Assembly (NCBI GenBank): GCA_050331715.1
Contig: JBHJGO010000051.1
Span: 1-64,000 of the forward strand
Source of the DNA: JBHJGO01 sp050331715
GTDB taxonomy: Bacteria; Cyanobacteriota; Cyanobacteriia; Cyanobacteriales; Microcoleaceae
Length of the DNA stretch: 64,000 nucleotides
Reading direction: 5' to 3'
The notes beneath the pieces were generated by a model. The model was not told where the DNA came from and did no database searches. It saw nothing but the letters and a program-made list of their open reading frames with translations. This document shows positions 8,014 through 17,360 of this stretch, in pieces; within the stretch, counting starts at the first letter, position 1; each line of letters opens with the position of its first letter. Made by a program: the position numbers and the translations under genes.

Positions 8014-9048
8014 CTAGATTGATCCAGAATCTACGAACCTGGGTGTAACGAATGGGTAATTCACAGTGAACGCACAAATGTCTAATGCCTTATGATATGA
8101 CCCTGACCAAATCGTAAAAAGCTGAGTTCCAAGTTGCAAAACAACCCCCTCGTTACTATAGCCTCTGATCTGCTCCACTTGGCTAGATTCCCTGGAGAGA
8201 GATCCGGCCTTGATCTGGTTTAAGGAAGGCATTCCCTGTTTTTCCAGGGTAGCCCGCCAGGAAATCGGTAGCCCTATCAATCCATTGTAGATACTGGAGA
8301 GGATACAACTGATAACTGCTGCTAGAGGAGCAATTGAACGGGTTCGCAGTGCCCGTAACACCGTCAATTGGGGCTCTCTGGGTGTGTACAGAAAACAGTA
8401 CAGTGCTAGGGCGACCGTGCTAATCTCTGCCTGAAATGGACGGATTTGAGAGTCAAGCGAAATTTGAGAATAAAGAACGACAATGGCGCGATCTAGACTT
8501 GCAGCAGCCTCTATCAAATCTTGGATCGGATGTAGCCAACTGAATAATTCTGAGGAGTCTCTTTGAAGCAATGTAGGAATCAAATCTCTGGGGACTAGCT
8601 GACTCTGGTAGAGTTCCGCAATGATGTGACTGATTCCGCAAAATAGCTCAACCTGTGGATAGACCGGCTGACCAGGCCACCAAACTTGAGCAAGCTGCTG
8701 CAAATTCTGATCAAGTGCCGCCCGGCTCTCGTGGTAAAGCAGAATTGCGGGAACGGCTGCAACAATCGCTTCACTCAGACACGGAGCTTGAAACTTGCCT
8801 GACCCCCGTTGTGGCCATTGAGCAATTTGGCTCCAGTCTACTGAAGAACCTCTGGTAAGGATCAAGCCCTGGGCCACCCGTAAAATCATTTCCTCAAGTA
8901 AGCCAACCTGAAATTGATCAGAGTAAGTAGACCGGCCAGAAAAATCGTTATCAAGCTTAAGTAGAGGAGAGCCTTGATCTACCAGATGAATACCGATGAT
9001 AGCCCCTACCATAGAAGCCTGGAATCGACTCAGGGTTGAGTGCAGCAT
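8014..9048 (-). CDS. Degenerate ADP-ribosylglycohydrolase-like protein
   Basis: A 344-residue, helix-rich soluble protein. The N-terminus (FQASMVGAIIGIHLVDQGSP) and the C-terminal segment CILSSIYNGLIGLPISWRAT resemble the start and the A-x-YNG-x-x-GIP-x-W region of the DraG / ADP-ribosylglycohydrolase fold. I do not see the paired acidic metal ligands of active enzymes in the usual places, so it may bind rather than hydrolyse. It is the first of a tight pair: its TAG directly abuts the ATG of the 7TM-HD phosphodiesterase, suggesting a link to nucleotide second-messenger signalling. aroQ lies 95 nt upstream on the same strand. Fold assignment is moderate; function unknown. Confidence 0.55.
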   Translation of the reverse strand: MLHSTLSRFQASMVGAIIGIHLVDQGSPLLKLDNDFSGRSTYSDQFQVGLLEEMILRVAQGLILTRGSSVDWSQIAQWPQRGSGKFQAPCLSEAIVAAVPAILLYHESRAALDQNLQQLAQVWWPGQPVYPQVELFCGISHIIAELYQSQLVPRDLIPTLLQRDSSELFSWLHPIQDLIEAAASLDRAIVVLYSQISLDSQIRPFQAEISTVALALYCFLYTPREPQLTVLRALRTRSIAPLAAVISCILSSIYNGLIGLPISWRATLEKQGMPSLNQIKAGSLSRESSQVEQIRGYSNEGVVLQLGTQLFTIWSGSYHKALDICAFTVNYPFVTPRFVDSGSI

Positions 9049-9143
9049 GAAGGAGAAACCCTATTTCTGCCAGAAGTACAATCAGACACAATACTGAACC
9101 TGATACAAATGGAGAAAACCTTTAGACATTCTTTTACAATACT

Positions 9144-9596
9144 CTAGGACTGCCGATCCAAGAAAGCGACAAGGGCTTGTAGACCTAGCCGATAGCTATT
9201 TGGCCCGAATCCACTAACCTGACCAATCGAAACCGGAGCGATATACGAATGGTGGCGAAACGACTCACGGGCATAGATATTACTTAAGTGTACCTCAACT
9301 GTCGGCAAGCTAGATGCTGCTATTGCATCCCGAAGCGCTATGCTTGTGTGGGTATAGGCACCTGGGTTAATCACCAATCCTCTGTGAACTCCCATCGCAG
9401 CATGAACTTGGTCTATCAACCCACCCTCGGAATTCGACTGGACAGCCAGAAGGTCTACCGAGAGGCGAACTGCATCCTCATGGAGCATCCGGTTGATGTC
9501 TTCCAGGGTGGTAGAGCCATATATTTCTGGCTCCCTAAGACCCAGCAGGTTAAGGTTAGGGCCATGCAATACTACAATACTGAATCGATCTGACAA
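9144..9596 (-). CDS. aroQ: Type II 3-dehydroquinate dehydratase
   Basis: Third step of the shikimate pathway, dehydrating 3-dehydroquinate to 3-dehydroshikimate as a cytoplasmic dodecamer. The 150 residues carry LHGPNLNLLGLREPEIYG with the catalytic tyrosine, QSNSEGGLIDQVH, the NPGAYTHTS active-site loop, EVHLSNIYARE with the catalytic-histidine segment, and RESFRHHSY. The start appears to be TTG; no ATG fits and the family N-terminus begins right there. An AGGA lies about 13 nt upstream. A 43-codon gene ends 24 nt before it on the same strand and probably shares its transcript. Confidence 0.96.
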   Translation of the reverse strand: MSDRFSIVVLHGPNLNLLGLREPEIYGSTTLEDINRMLHEDAVRLSVDLLAVQSNSEGGLIDQVHAAMGVHRGLVINPGAYTHTSIALRDAIAASSLPTVEVHLSNIYARESFRHHSYIAPVSIGQVSGFGPNSYRLGLQALVAFLDRQS

Positions 9597-9620
9597 GAAG
9601 TACGATTCCTAACTATCAAC

Positions 9621-9752
9621 TCAACGACGACGATCATCAACGGGAATAGGAATCGGTTCAGATTCAGGCTGAGCTTGTGGCCCCAAAAGTGCTTCGATTA
9701 GCCGTTCAGCTAGCTCTTTCAGCCGCTCCAGTACCTTTTCAATGAATTCCAT
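9621..9752 (-). CDS. Small 43-residue protein upstream of aroQ
   Basis: A short open frame beginning MEFIEKVLERLKELAERLIE and ending in a Pro/Gln/Glu-rich stretch with a basic tail, VDDRRR. The first half would form an amphipathic helix with regularly spaced Leu/Ile; the second half looks disordered. A good ribosome site (AGGAG, about 12 nt before the ATG) and its position 24 nt before aroQ on the same strand argue that it is real. I recall no characterised function. It might be a small helix-forming partner protein or a leader peptide for aroQ. Confidence 0.6.
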   Translation of the reverse strand: MEFIEKVLERLKELAERLIEALLGPQAQPESEPIPIPVDDRRR

Positions 9753-9994
9753 GTTAACGACAACTCCTGGTTAACAACAAGGCCCCTACCGCAGTAAAGT
9801 CCTATATTTTCAGCAATACTAGCTGTAGCAGCGGCTAAACAGCTTTTCTAAAGAATTCTTCTCAAGCAACTCTGACAAATCAATTCTTGCCTAAACAACG
9901 ACAATAAATGATTCACAAGTGACCTTGCCAACAGCTATGAGAAACCTCACACTCGAGAAATCAAAGATATTAATGAAGCTATCATAGCGAATTT

Positions 9995-10240
9995 CTAATA
10001 AGTTGTGCAAGGGCCAGCCTCATCATTCTCCAGGATGGACTCATAGTCGTCACAGGTGAGACAGTCCCCCGTGGGATTGACCGCGCAACGTAAAAAGGCA
10101 GAATGAGCGTTGTACCGACAGGTAGCCTGTCGATCAATTCGTCCGGAATGGAGCAGATATTGTTGTTCGTGGTATTCCAACAGCCGCTTAATTTTGCGAT
10201 GGGATTGAAGCCGCATTCGTTGCATACCGATGTTTCTCAT
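9995..10240 (-). CDS. DUF6464-like small cysteine-rich cyanobacterial protein
   Basis: 81 residues: a basic N-terminal half (MRLQSHRKIKRLLEYHEQQ) and a cysteine-containing C-terminal half, with ATCRYNAHSAFLRCAVNP, then GDCLTCDDYES. The CRYNA...LRCAVNP...C..C.DYE pattern is typical of small cyanobacterial proteins grouped as DUF6464. The four conserved cysteines suggest metal binding or disulfides; this is an inference. It stands alone, 155 nt beyond the start-distal end of the FIST gene on the same strand. Family assignment is from memory of the motif and is moderate. Confidence 0.65.
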   Translation of the reverse strand: MRNIGMQRMRLQSHRKIKRLLEYHEQQYLLHSGRIDRQATCRYNAHSAFLRCAVNPTGDCLTCDDYESILENDEAGPCTTY

Positions 10241-10395
10241 ACCCGATCTCCAGCCACTGTCGATCAGTAAAGATCATACCAAACCTCTAGCTTTAGAAAT
10301 TCCCCCTACAGCATTTCTACCGCTGCTGGAGTCCGAAGGTGGCAGAATACTGCGCCGCTATCTTTTAAATTTGCACCTCGTGCGATTGAAAATCG

Positions 10396-11673
10396 CTATG
10401 AAAGTTGACGGCAGATTCCAAATACCGAAGTGTAGCCATGTAAAAACGTTTCATCCCCAACAGGCCCGATTTCTCCATTGCAGAAAAAGCCACCTAACGG
10501 GACATTAAGATAACGGGAAAACAAAGCCGAATCGAAATTGGGTTCGCCGTACAGCGCTGCACCGCGACCCAAACAGGAGAACATCAGTGCACCGATGCTT
10601 TGCCCTGAACCAGGGGCAGAATTCTCCATAGAATAGCGCTGTAGTAACAGTTCTAGATCTTCCTTGGAGGTGCGGGCATCTCGCAGATGGAACTGAATTC
10701 GTTGTCCTGGTCGTACCCGATCCCCAATCGCAATGGCTCCAACTCTAGGGTCAACCCCAAGCAGATTACGGATGAGGAAATCTCCCTGACCAAGAGACTG
10801 CTTGAACTCGTCTCGGACAACCCCAATAAATAGAGAATTTTGAGCGAGTTGTCGATCTGTCTCATCCAAGCCCTGGATTAGGTCTTGCAGCGCCTCCAAC
10901 GGTGAAGCCCCTTGCAAGGTTGTCACTGTACCGCTCTGAAGTTCCTGAGTTGTTGAATCTTGCTCTACCTCTAGAATGACATTGCGATCGCCTTTGGTCA
11001 CGCGATAGAGAGGGCCAACGGGACGACACCCCTGAGCAACAATGGTTTCAATCAGAATATTGCCACTTAGGGCGACACCGACAATTGACGCTGGATAGGC
11101 TTGGTCATCACAAAAGACGGTTGTTGGGTTGTCAATGATTCCATTGCTGGCTAGCCCTCCCACCTTTGTTGCGCCTGGATAGGCGTAGTCGAGTCCCTGG
11201 AGAAAGTCATTAATCTGGCCACACATTGGATCGATCAGCAGAACAAACTGAGGATTGTCCTGGGGATCAACGCCGATGAGGTCAACCCAGTCTGTGGGGG
11301 AGCTATCCATGTCCGGCAATTCCTGGGCCGTAAGATGAAAAGTCTTCACCTTGACCTCAGGTAAATGGGCAAGATAGAGGCTCAACGCAGGTTGCCCTTC
11401 AATTTCTTCCGGTTGATTGTCCTGGGGATTCATGCCAATGATCCCGCCGCCACCACATCCAACCAGTGCGGGAACCTGCAGATGCTCCTGCAACAGCGGA
11501 ACCAAACGGGAATATTCACTGGCAAAGGCGGAGGAAATAAACACAATAGCCAGATCAGGCTGACCTGACAGGGCCTGTTGAGCTTCTACAACAACTTCTG
11601 CGACTGCAGCCTCCAGGGAAGGGCGCATTGAAAGGACGTTAACCCATTGCATTAATGTTGTTGGTTCGGCCAT
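10396..11673 (-). CDS. FIST-domain sensory protein (FIST_N and FIST_C)
   Basis: A 425-residue soluble protein. Residues about 35-240 fit the FIST N domain (LAIVFISSAFASEYSRL, then VGCGGGGIIG, and the VGGLASNG segment). Residues about 250-400 fit FIST_C, ending with LMFSCLGRGAALYGEPNFD and the FFCNGEIGPVG...LHGYTSVFG signature. FIST proteins are predicted to sense small ligands, possibly amino acids, and usually sit in signalling operons; this one carries no attached kinase or cyclase domain. It is transcribed divergently from the CP12 gene across a 398-nt spacer. The domain call is firm; the ligand is unknown. Confidence 0.9.
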   Translation of the reverse strand: MAEPTTLMQWVNVLSMRPSLEAAVAEVVVEAQQALSGQPDLAIVFISSAFASEYSRLVPLLQEHLQVPALVGCGGGGIIGMNPQDNQPEEIEGQPALSLYLAHLPEVKVKTFHLTAQELPDMDSSPTDWVDLIGVDPQDNPQFVLLIDPMCGQINDFLQGLDYAYPGATKVGGLASNGIIDNPTTVFCDDQAYPASIVGVALSGNILIETIVAQGCRPVGPLYRVTKGDRNVILEVEQDSTTQELQSGTVTTLQGASPLEALQDLIQGLDETDRQLAQNSLFIGVVRDEFKQSLGQGDFLIRNLLGVDPRVGAIAIGDRVRPGQRIQFHLRDARTSKEDLELLLQRYSMENSAPGSGQSIGALMFSCLGRGAALYGEPNFDSALFSRYLNVPLGGFFCNGEIGPVGDETFLHGYTSVFGICRQLS

Positions 11674-12071
11674 TTTAACCTCCGCATTGTCAACGATTTT
11701 AGAGAAACTGTTTAGAAAGCTTGGACGGTATCCTTTTTTATCTTACAGTCCAGAGACAGAACTCCTGTCTAAGTACGCTTCAAGTTCTTTGAGGGTTTGG
11801 CAATATGTGTAGGATTGTCGTGCTCAGACCTTGCCCCTGACAATGAATCTTCCTACCGGGAGATGTTGAATTAGTGAATGTGATATTATCTTAGTAACTA
11901 GCTATATATGCCTAGTCGCTATGTACGGTTGGCTTGTACAGGTAGCGCTGACTGATCCTTACTTAGGGTAAAACCTTAAAAAATCAGGATAGAGGGGTAT
12001 CCTACCTTAGATCCGATGCTATTACAGAGGATAGTCGAAAAGATTTACTAACTAAATGAGGTGAAACAGTT
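11674..12071. promoter_or_regulatory. Divergent intergenic region between FIST and CP12 genes
   Basis: 398 bases without a gene, which must hold promoters for both flanking genes. The CP12-proximal part has a small hairpin, AGGATA / TATCCT around a GAGGGG loop at 11986-12003, and a ribosome site GAGGTG just before the CP12 ATG. No conserved operator could be recognised by eye. Confidence 0.4.
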
Positions 12072-12299
12072 ATGACCAGCAGCAACATCGAGAATATGAT
12101 TGAGCAGGAGCGTGAAGAGGCTCGCTCCGTTTGTGATACTCAAGGTGGAACTTCTAGCGAGTGTGCAGCCGCTTGGGATGCAGTTGAAGAGCTGCAAGCG
12201 GAAGCTTCCCATCAGAAGCAGGAGAAGCCCAAGAATTCCTTTGAGGTCTACTGTGAGGACAATCCCGAAGCGGCAGAATGCCGAGTTTATGACGATTAA
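12072..12299 (+). CDS. cp12: Calvin-cycle regulatory protein CP12
   Basis: CP12 is a small, largely disordered redox switch that in the dark binds GAPDH and phosphoribulokinase into an inactive complex. The 75 residues have both redox cysteine pairs: Cys21/Cys31 in SVCDTQGGTSSEC, and Cys61/Cys70 in YCEDNPEAAEC. Between them lies the core AAAWDAVEEL that contacts phosphoribulokinase. The C-terminus RVYDD matches the tail that inserts into GAPDH. GAGGTGAAACAGTT precedes the ATG and supplies a good ribosome site. No Calvin-cycle gene is adjacent. Confidence 0.95.
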   Translation: MTSSNIENMIEQEREEARSVCDTQGGTSSECAAAWDAVEELQAEASHQKQEKPKNSFEVYCEDNPEAAECRVYDD

Positions 12300-12451
12300 T
12301 TGAGTTCTGGCTAAATCCTGGCCAGGTTTTAGCATAAGTTTGGGATTGAAGACGGTATTATGGGATAGGCAACTGAGTTCCGAAATAGGGGGACAGGTTG
12401 TCTATCTTTTTGTGAGAATCTTTTTTGTTGCAACCCGACTTATCTCAATCC

Positions 12452-13072
12452 ATGTTCGACAATTTGCTACTGGCTGAGCTGCCGAGTTTAACGGAGTGGG
12501 TTTGGGCAGACTATCGATTGGCAGTTCTATTAACGGTTGTAATTCCCCTAGTATTAATCGTTTGGGCATTTGTCCGACGCGCTGAGATGATTCAGCAGTT
12601 GCTCACAATTTACTGGCGAGTTGCTAGTTTGCTGGCCATCACGGTTTATCTGATGATTGCCGCATTGCCGATTAGTTTTGTTTCTGCCCTCGCTTCTCGC
12701 ATCCTGATTCCAATCAGTCTTTGGTTTTGGGTTGATCTCAATGAAGAATTGAATGAAATGCAGCCATCGCTGCTGAAAACTGCATTTCTGTCCTGGCGAT
12801 GGGCCGTGACCCTCTACAACGTTGTGGGTGCGATTTTGTTTGTCCCATCAGTTCGATGTGCTTTCTTGAGTCGGCCAGAACTGATTGAACAGGAAAGTTG
12901 TCGTATATGGCTCGATCCACCTTGGCGGTTCCGAGAAATTTTTCATGCAAATTTGACGCCACAGTTTCTTGGATTTTTAGCGGTCGTGGGATTGGTAATT
13001 TATCTGCTTTGCCTGCTGTACTTTGTTCTAGTTAAGCTCCGAAGACAAGGGCGCTCGGCAACAGGATACTAG
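12452..13072 (+). CDS. DUF3177 family membrane protein
   Basis: About 206 residues with four or five hydrophobic helices (LAVLLTVVIPLVLIVWAFV, the LAITVYLMIAALPISFVSAL segment, and a C-terminal FLAVVGLVIYLLCLLYFVLV). The VWADYRLAVL start and the helix pattern fit the cyanobacterial DUF3177 family of unknown function. I place the start at ATG 12452; an in-frame TTG at 12425 would add nine residues unlike the family N-terminus. It lies 23 nt before speE on the same strand, so the two may be cotranscribed, though nothing ties its role to polyamines. Confidence 0.75.
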   Translation: MFDNLLLAELPSLTEWVWADYRLAVLLTVVIPLVLIVWAFVRRAEMIQQLLTIYWRVASLLAITVYLMIAALPISFVSALASRILIPISLWFWVDLNEELNEMQPSLLKTAFLSWRWAVTLYNVVGAILFVPSVRCAFLSRPELIEQESCRIWLDPPWRFREIFHANLTPQFLGFLAVVGLVIYLLCLLYFVLVKLRRQGRSATGY

Positions 13073-13095
13073 ATTGATATTAGGAGAGGGATTAC

Positions 13096-14046
13096 ATGTC
13101 AGGGAATGAGCTTCAGGCAGATTTTTGGGTGACAGAATACATTACTCCCTGGGATATCTATTCCCATGGGGTGACCAAGGTATTGGCCTATCAAAAGACC
13201 CCCTATCAGGAAATGTACATCGTTGAGACAGGGGTTTATGGCAAGGCACTGGTATTGGATGGAAAGTGGCAGTCCTGCACCGGAGATGAATTTCTTTACC
13301 ATGAGCCACTGGTGCATCCTGCAATGGTCTGCCACGGTTCACCCCGCCAGGTTTTGATTCTAGGGGGTGGAGAGGGGGCAACGCTGCGGGAGGTATTGCG
13401 GTGGAATAGCGTAGAGCGAGCCGCAATGATTGATATCGATGGAGATGTGGTAGCGGCCTGTCGGGAACACTTGCCAGAAATGCACCAGAATGCCTTCGAT
13501 GATCCCAGGGTTCAGTTGGTGATTGGCGATGCCCTGGAATTTCTCGACCAAACCCAACCCTCCTGGGATGTGATTATCTCTGATTTATCTGACCCAATTG
13601 AAGAGGGGCCATCCTTTAAACTATTTACCAAAGAATACTTTGAGCAAGTCAAGCGGGCTTTGACGCCAGGGGGAGTCTTTGTGATTCAGGCCGGCCCGGT
13701 GTCGATGGGAGGTATGGCATTGCATGTTCGTCTGGTGAAGACGGTTCAAGTGGTATTCCCCCATGTGATTTCTTTCAGCAGTTACACCTCGACCTATGGC
13801 GCGCCCTGGGGGTTTGCGCTGGCCTCTGATAAACCGATTGATACCCGTCCGAACCCAGCGGAGATTGATCAATTGCTAGCCAAGGAAACAATTGGTGGCT
13901 TTCAAATGTTCGATGGGGTCGCTTTTCTGGGATTGCTACAAACACCAATGTACTTGCGGCGAGCCATCGCCAGGGAAACTCAAGTCTATACCCTGGCAGA
14001 ACCGCCCAAGTTCTTTGGCAAGGGGATCAAGAGTGAGGTGAAGTGA
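13096..14046 (+). CDS. speE: Polyamine aminopropyltransferase (spermidine synthase)
   Basis: Transfers an aminopropyl group from decarboxylated S-adenosylmethionine to putrescine. The 316-residue protein has the N-terminal beta domain with VLDGKWQSCTGDEFLYHEPL, the nucleotide loop LGGGEGATLREVLRW near residue 95, IDIDGDVVAACREHLPE, and the catalytic-acid region VIISDLSDPIEEGPSFKLF. A ribosome site AGGAGAG precedes the ATG. It is longer than the E. coli enzyme at the N-terminus, and the family also includes thermospermine synthases, so the exact amine product is not settled by sequence. Confidence 0.9.
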   Translation: MSGNELQADFWVTEYITPWDIYSHGVTKVLAYQKTPYQEMYIVETGVYGKALVLDGKWQSCTGDEFLYHEPLVHPAMVCHGSPRQVLILGGGEGATLREVLRWNSVERAAMIDIDGDVVAACREHLPEMHQNAFDDPRVQLVIGDALEFLDQTQPSWDVIISDLSDPIEEGPSFKLFTKEYFEQVKRALTPGGVFVIQAGPVSMGGMALHVRLVKTVQVVFPHVISFSSYTSTYGAPWGFALASDKPIDTRPNPAEIDQLLAKETIGGFQMFDGVAFLGLLQTPMYLRRAIARETQVYTLAEPPKFFGKGIKSEVK

Positions 14047-14157
14047 GCGTGTTAAACTGATGGCATAGGAGTACAGATATACCGAGGTATCCGCTGTTAC
14101 TCCCGTTTAGTTAATCTATCGTAATTTGCTACGTACTATTTCTAGCGACTGAAACTT

Positions 14158-14451
14158 ATGACTGCCTCTCCAACCGTTGCCCCCAGTCGTTCCAGTCAAG
14201 TTGTTCAAAAGCCCTATCCCAGCTACAAAGTGATCGTGTTGAATGATGATTTCAATACATTTCAGCATGTAGCCAATTGTTTGATGAAATACATTCCTGG
14301 TATGAGCAGCGATCGCGCTTGGGAACTGACGAATCAAGTTCATTACGAAGGTCAAGCGGTGGTTTGGATCGGCCCCCAGGAGCAGGCCGAGTTATACCAT
14401 ACCCAACTGAGCCGTGAGGGATTGACAATGGCTCCTCTGGAAAAAGCTTAG
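14158..14451 (+). CDS. clpS: ATP-dependent Clp protease adaptor ClpS
   Basis: ClpS binds N-terminal destabilising residues and hands substrates to the Clp chaperone-protease. The 97 residues have a flexible N-terminal tail, then YKVIVLNDDFNTFQHVANCL (the DD and downstream helix form the N-degron pocket) and the ClpS fold running to MAPLEKA. Cyanobacteria usually encode two ClpS forms; the KPYPSYKV entry and GPQEQAELYHTQL segment mark the cyanobacterial branch, but I cannot say which form this is. It converges on valS, whose stop is 37 nt away. Confidence 0.93.
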   Translation: MTASPTVAPSRSSQVVQKPYPSYKVIVLNDDFNTFQHVANCLMKYIPGMSSDRAWELTNQVHYEGQAVVWIGPQEQAELYHTQLSREGLTMAPLEKA

Positions 14452-14488
14452 ATGACAAATTTTTTCGTTCATCGCTGCAGTTCGTCGC

Positions 14489-17236
14489 TCAACTTAATTT
14501 CAACTGCTGCAAGCGATCGCGCAGAATTTCTGCCTGTTTTTCTAATTCCGCTAAGTTATCTCTGGTGAGCCGAACCCTTTCGGGGTCAGCCTTTTCCACG
14601 AAGTTTTTATTCGACAACTGCCTATTGTAGGACTCGACTTCCTTTTCAACCTTTGCTAGCTTTTTCTCAGTTCGTGTTACCAATGTCTCCAGATCAACTA
14701 CCCCAGCCAACGGAATTAACACTTGAACCGTTCCAATCACACCCGCAATGGTTTGGCCCTCATCGCCCGATAAGTAATTGGTAATTTCCAGGGTTTCAAC
14801 CTTAGCAGAAGCTCGAATGTAATCTTCTCCTCTTGTTAGGGTTTTGCGTTCTTGTTCAGACTCGGTTTGCAAGATTGCCTTCACTTTAACCTTGGGTTTA
14901 ATCTCTGCATCAGCCCGCAGGTTGCGTAAGGTACGAATAGTTTCAATGATAAGTTTAAAGTCTTCCTCCAGTTCTGGATCAATCAAGGACTCATCCAGCT
15001 TCGGATAGGATTGCAAGGCCAGGCAATCTTCCGTTCCCGTTTGAGTCAGAGTGTGCCAGATTTCTTCGGTAATGTGAGGCATGAAGGGATGTAAGAGTTT
15101 TAGTAATCCATCCAGAACATAGGCGAGAGTTTGTTGGGCAATAAGTTTAGATTTTTCATCAATCTCTGCCTCATCTCCCCAGAAACGTGGCTTAACCAGT
15201 TCCAAATACCAATCGCAAAAATCACCCCAAATAAATTCATACAATCCCCGTGCGGCTTCACCCACGCCATAACGATCCACCTCATAACAGGTTTGCTGCA
15301 CCGTTTGATAGAAGCGAGAGAGAATCCAGCGAGCGCATAGTTCCAGGTCTTCTGTTTGAGGTTCACCGAGCTGTTGGGGCGTTTGTCCCTCCAGATTCAT
15401 CATCACGAATCGGGCCGCATTCCAGATTTTATTGGTGAAGTTTCGAGCCGCTTCAACGGCAGAGGATTCTTCTTTTTTGCGGTCAAATTCAAATCGAATA
15501 TCCTGACCCGCACCAACCAATTTTCGCAGTAAGGTGTATCTCAAGGCATCGGTTCCGTACTTACCAATTAGCAGTAAGGGATCAATGCCATTGCCCTTGG
15601 ACTTCGACATTTTCTGACCCTTTTCATCCAAGACTAGGCCATGAATATAAACCGTTTCAAAGGGCATTTGATCGGTGAAGTATCCCGCCATCATCGTCAT
15701 GCGCGCCACCCAGAAGAAGATGATATCGAACCCTGTAGACAGAGTATTTCCTGGATAATACTTGGCCAAATCAGGCGTTTGTTCCGGCCAGCCCATGGTT
15801 GAGAACGGCCACAATCCAGAGGAGAACCAGGTATCGAGCACATCGGGGTCTTGCTGTAGTTGAACCCCTTTGCCAAATTGTTCTAGGGCTTGTTCCTGGG
15901 CGTCTGCTTCAGTTCGGGCCACGATGAAGGGGGTGTTATCGGTAATTTCTGCATCTGTTTCGCTGACCACATACCAGGCTGGAATCTGATGTCCCCACCA
16001 GAGCTGACGGGAAATGCACCAGTCCTCCAGCTTCACCAACCAATCCCGATAGACCTTTGTCCAGCGCTCCGGCACGAATTGTGGTGAATTCTTCTCCTCC
16101 AGATAGTTCAGGGCTTTGTCTGCCAAGGGACGGATTTTAACAAACCACTGGGTAGAAAGCAGAGGCTCTACCGGAACGCCACCCCGATCACTATAGGGCA
16201 CACTGTGGCGATAGTCTTCAATCTTGACCAGGAACCCTTCATTATCAAGCCGTTGCACCAGATTTTTCCGAGCGGTGAACCGATCCTGCCCCTGGAATTC
16301 TCCAGCATTTTCATTCAGGGAACCGTCTTTGTTCATGATATTGATCATGGGTAATTGGTTGCGCCGCCCCATCTGAAAATCGTTTGGGTCATGGGCCGGG
16401 GTTACCTTCACACATCCAGTTCCAAATTCTGGATCAACCAATTCATCAGCAATAATCGGAATCTCCCGATTCATGATTGGTAAGGTTAGGGTTCTGCCCA
16501 GCAAGTCTTTGTAGCGTTCATCATTGGGGTTAACTGCTACGCCTGTGTCTCCTAACATGGTTTCCGGTCGAGTGGTCGCCACTTCCAGGAATCCACTGCC
16601 ATCGGTCAGCGGATAGCGAAAATGCCACAGATGACCGTCCACTTCCTTATTCTCAACTTCCAGATCAGAGACTGCTGATTCACTGGCGGGACACCAGTTC
16701 ACCATGTAGTTACCCCGGTAGATTAGCCCATCTTCGTAGAGTTTGTTAAACGCCTCGATTACAGCTTTGGACAGACCTTCATCCATGGTGAAGCGTTCCC
16801 GTGTCCAGTCCGTTGAGACTCCTAACCGTCTCAGTTGTCCGACAATTGTGCCATGGGACTGCGCTTTCCACTCCCAGGCCCGTTCTAGAAATTGCTCACG
16901 GCCAATATCGTAGCGGGTCTTGCCTTCTTTTTTCAGTTGACGTTCCAGAATAGTCTGCACCGCAATACTGGCATGATCAGTTCCTGGCAAATATAAAGCG
17001 TTAAACCCTCGCATCCGGTGATACCGAATCAAGGTGTCAATCAAAGAGTTATTGAAAGCATGGCCCATGTGCAGCGTTCCGGTCACATTTGGAGGAGGAA
17101 TAACGATGCAGTAGGGATCACCCGCTTGACTTGGATCAGCTTTGAACGTTTCATTCTCTTCCCAGTAGCGCTGCCACTTGGCTTCAGTTTCAAAGGGGTC
17201 GTATTGCTTGGGCAGTTCAGGAGCGGTTGAAGTCAT
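14489..17236 (-). CDS. valS: Valyl-tRNA synthetase
   Basis: Charges tRNA(Val). The 915-residue class Ia enzyme contains the HIGH-type motif in PPPNVTGTLHMGHAFNN near residue 50, the editing (CP1) domain with GTGCVKVTPAHDPNDF, WCISRQLWWGHQIPAWY, and KMSKSKGNGIDP near 545. An anticodon-binding domain follows, and a C-terminal coiled coil (ETLVTRTEKKLAKVEKEV) ends the protein, as in other bacterial ValRS. The ATG at 17236 begins MTSTAPELPKQYDPFETE, a normal N-terminus. A NUDIX gene lies 124 nt upstream on the same strand. Confidence 0.97.
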   Translation of the reverse strand: MTSTAPELPKQYDPFETEAKWQRYWEENETFKADPSQAGDPYCIVIPPPNVTGTLHMGHAFNNSLIDTLIRYHRMRGFNALYLPGTDHASIAVQTILERQLKKEGKTRYDIGREQFLERAWEWKAQSHGTIVGQLRRLGVSTDWTRERFTMDEGLSKAVIEAFNKLYEDGLIYRGNYMVNWCPASESAVSDLEVENKEVDGHLWHFRYPLTDGSGFLEVATTRPETMLGDTGVAVNPNDERYKDLLGRTLTLPIMNREIPIIADELVDPEFGTGCVKVTPAHDPNDFQMGRRNQLPMINIMNKDGSLNENAGEFQGQDRFTARKNLVQRLDNEGFLVKIEDYRHSVPYSDRGGVPVEPLLSTQWFVKIRPLADKALNYLEEKNSPQFVPERWTKVYRDWLVKLEDWCISRQLWWGHQIPAWYVVSETDAEITDNTPFIVARTEADAQEQALEQFGKGVQLQQDPDVLDTWFSSGLWPFSTMGWPEQTPDLAKYYPGNTLSTGFDIIFFWVARMTMMAGYFTDQMPFETVYIHGLVLDEKGQKMSKSKGNGIDPLLLIGKYGTDALRYTLLRKLVGAGQDIRFEFDRKKEESSAVEAARNFTNKIWNAARFVMMNLEGQTPQQLGEPQTEDLELCARWILSRFYQTVQQTCYEVDRYGVGEAARGLYEFIWGDFCDWYLELVKPRFWGDEAEIDEKSKLIAQQTLAYVLDGLLKLLHPFMPHITEEIWHTLTQTGTEDCLALQSYPKLDESLIDPELEEDFKLIIETIRTLRNLRADAEIKPKVKVKAILQTESEQERKTLTRGEDYIRASAKVETLEITNYLSGDEGQTIAGVIGTVQVLIPLAGVVDLETLVTRTEKKLAKVEKEVESYNRQLSNKNFVEKADPERVRLTRDNLAELEKQAEILRDRLQQLKLS

Positions 17237-17360
17237 GGAGGTTTTGGGCTTGCAGTTTGAGAACTTCGATTGCAGACAATTGCAGATGTTCCTAACATTC
17301 TGCCACAGGAGATCCCAGGCAGGTTGCTGATCTGTACATAGCGGGTTAACAGAGATCTGC

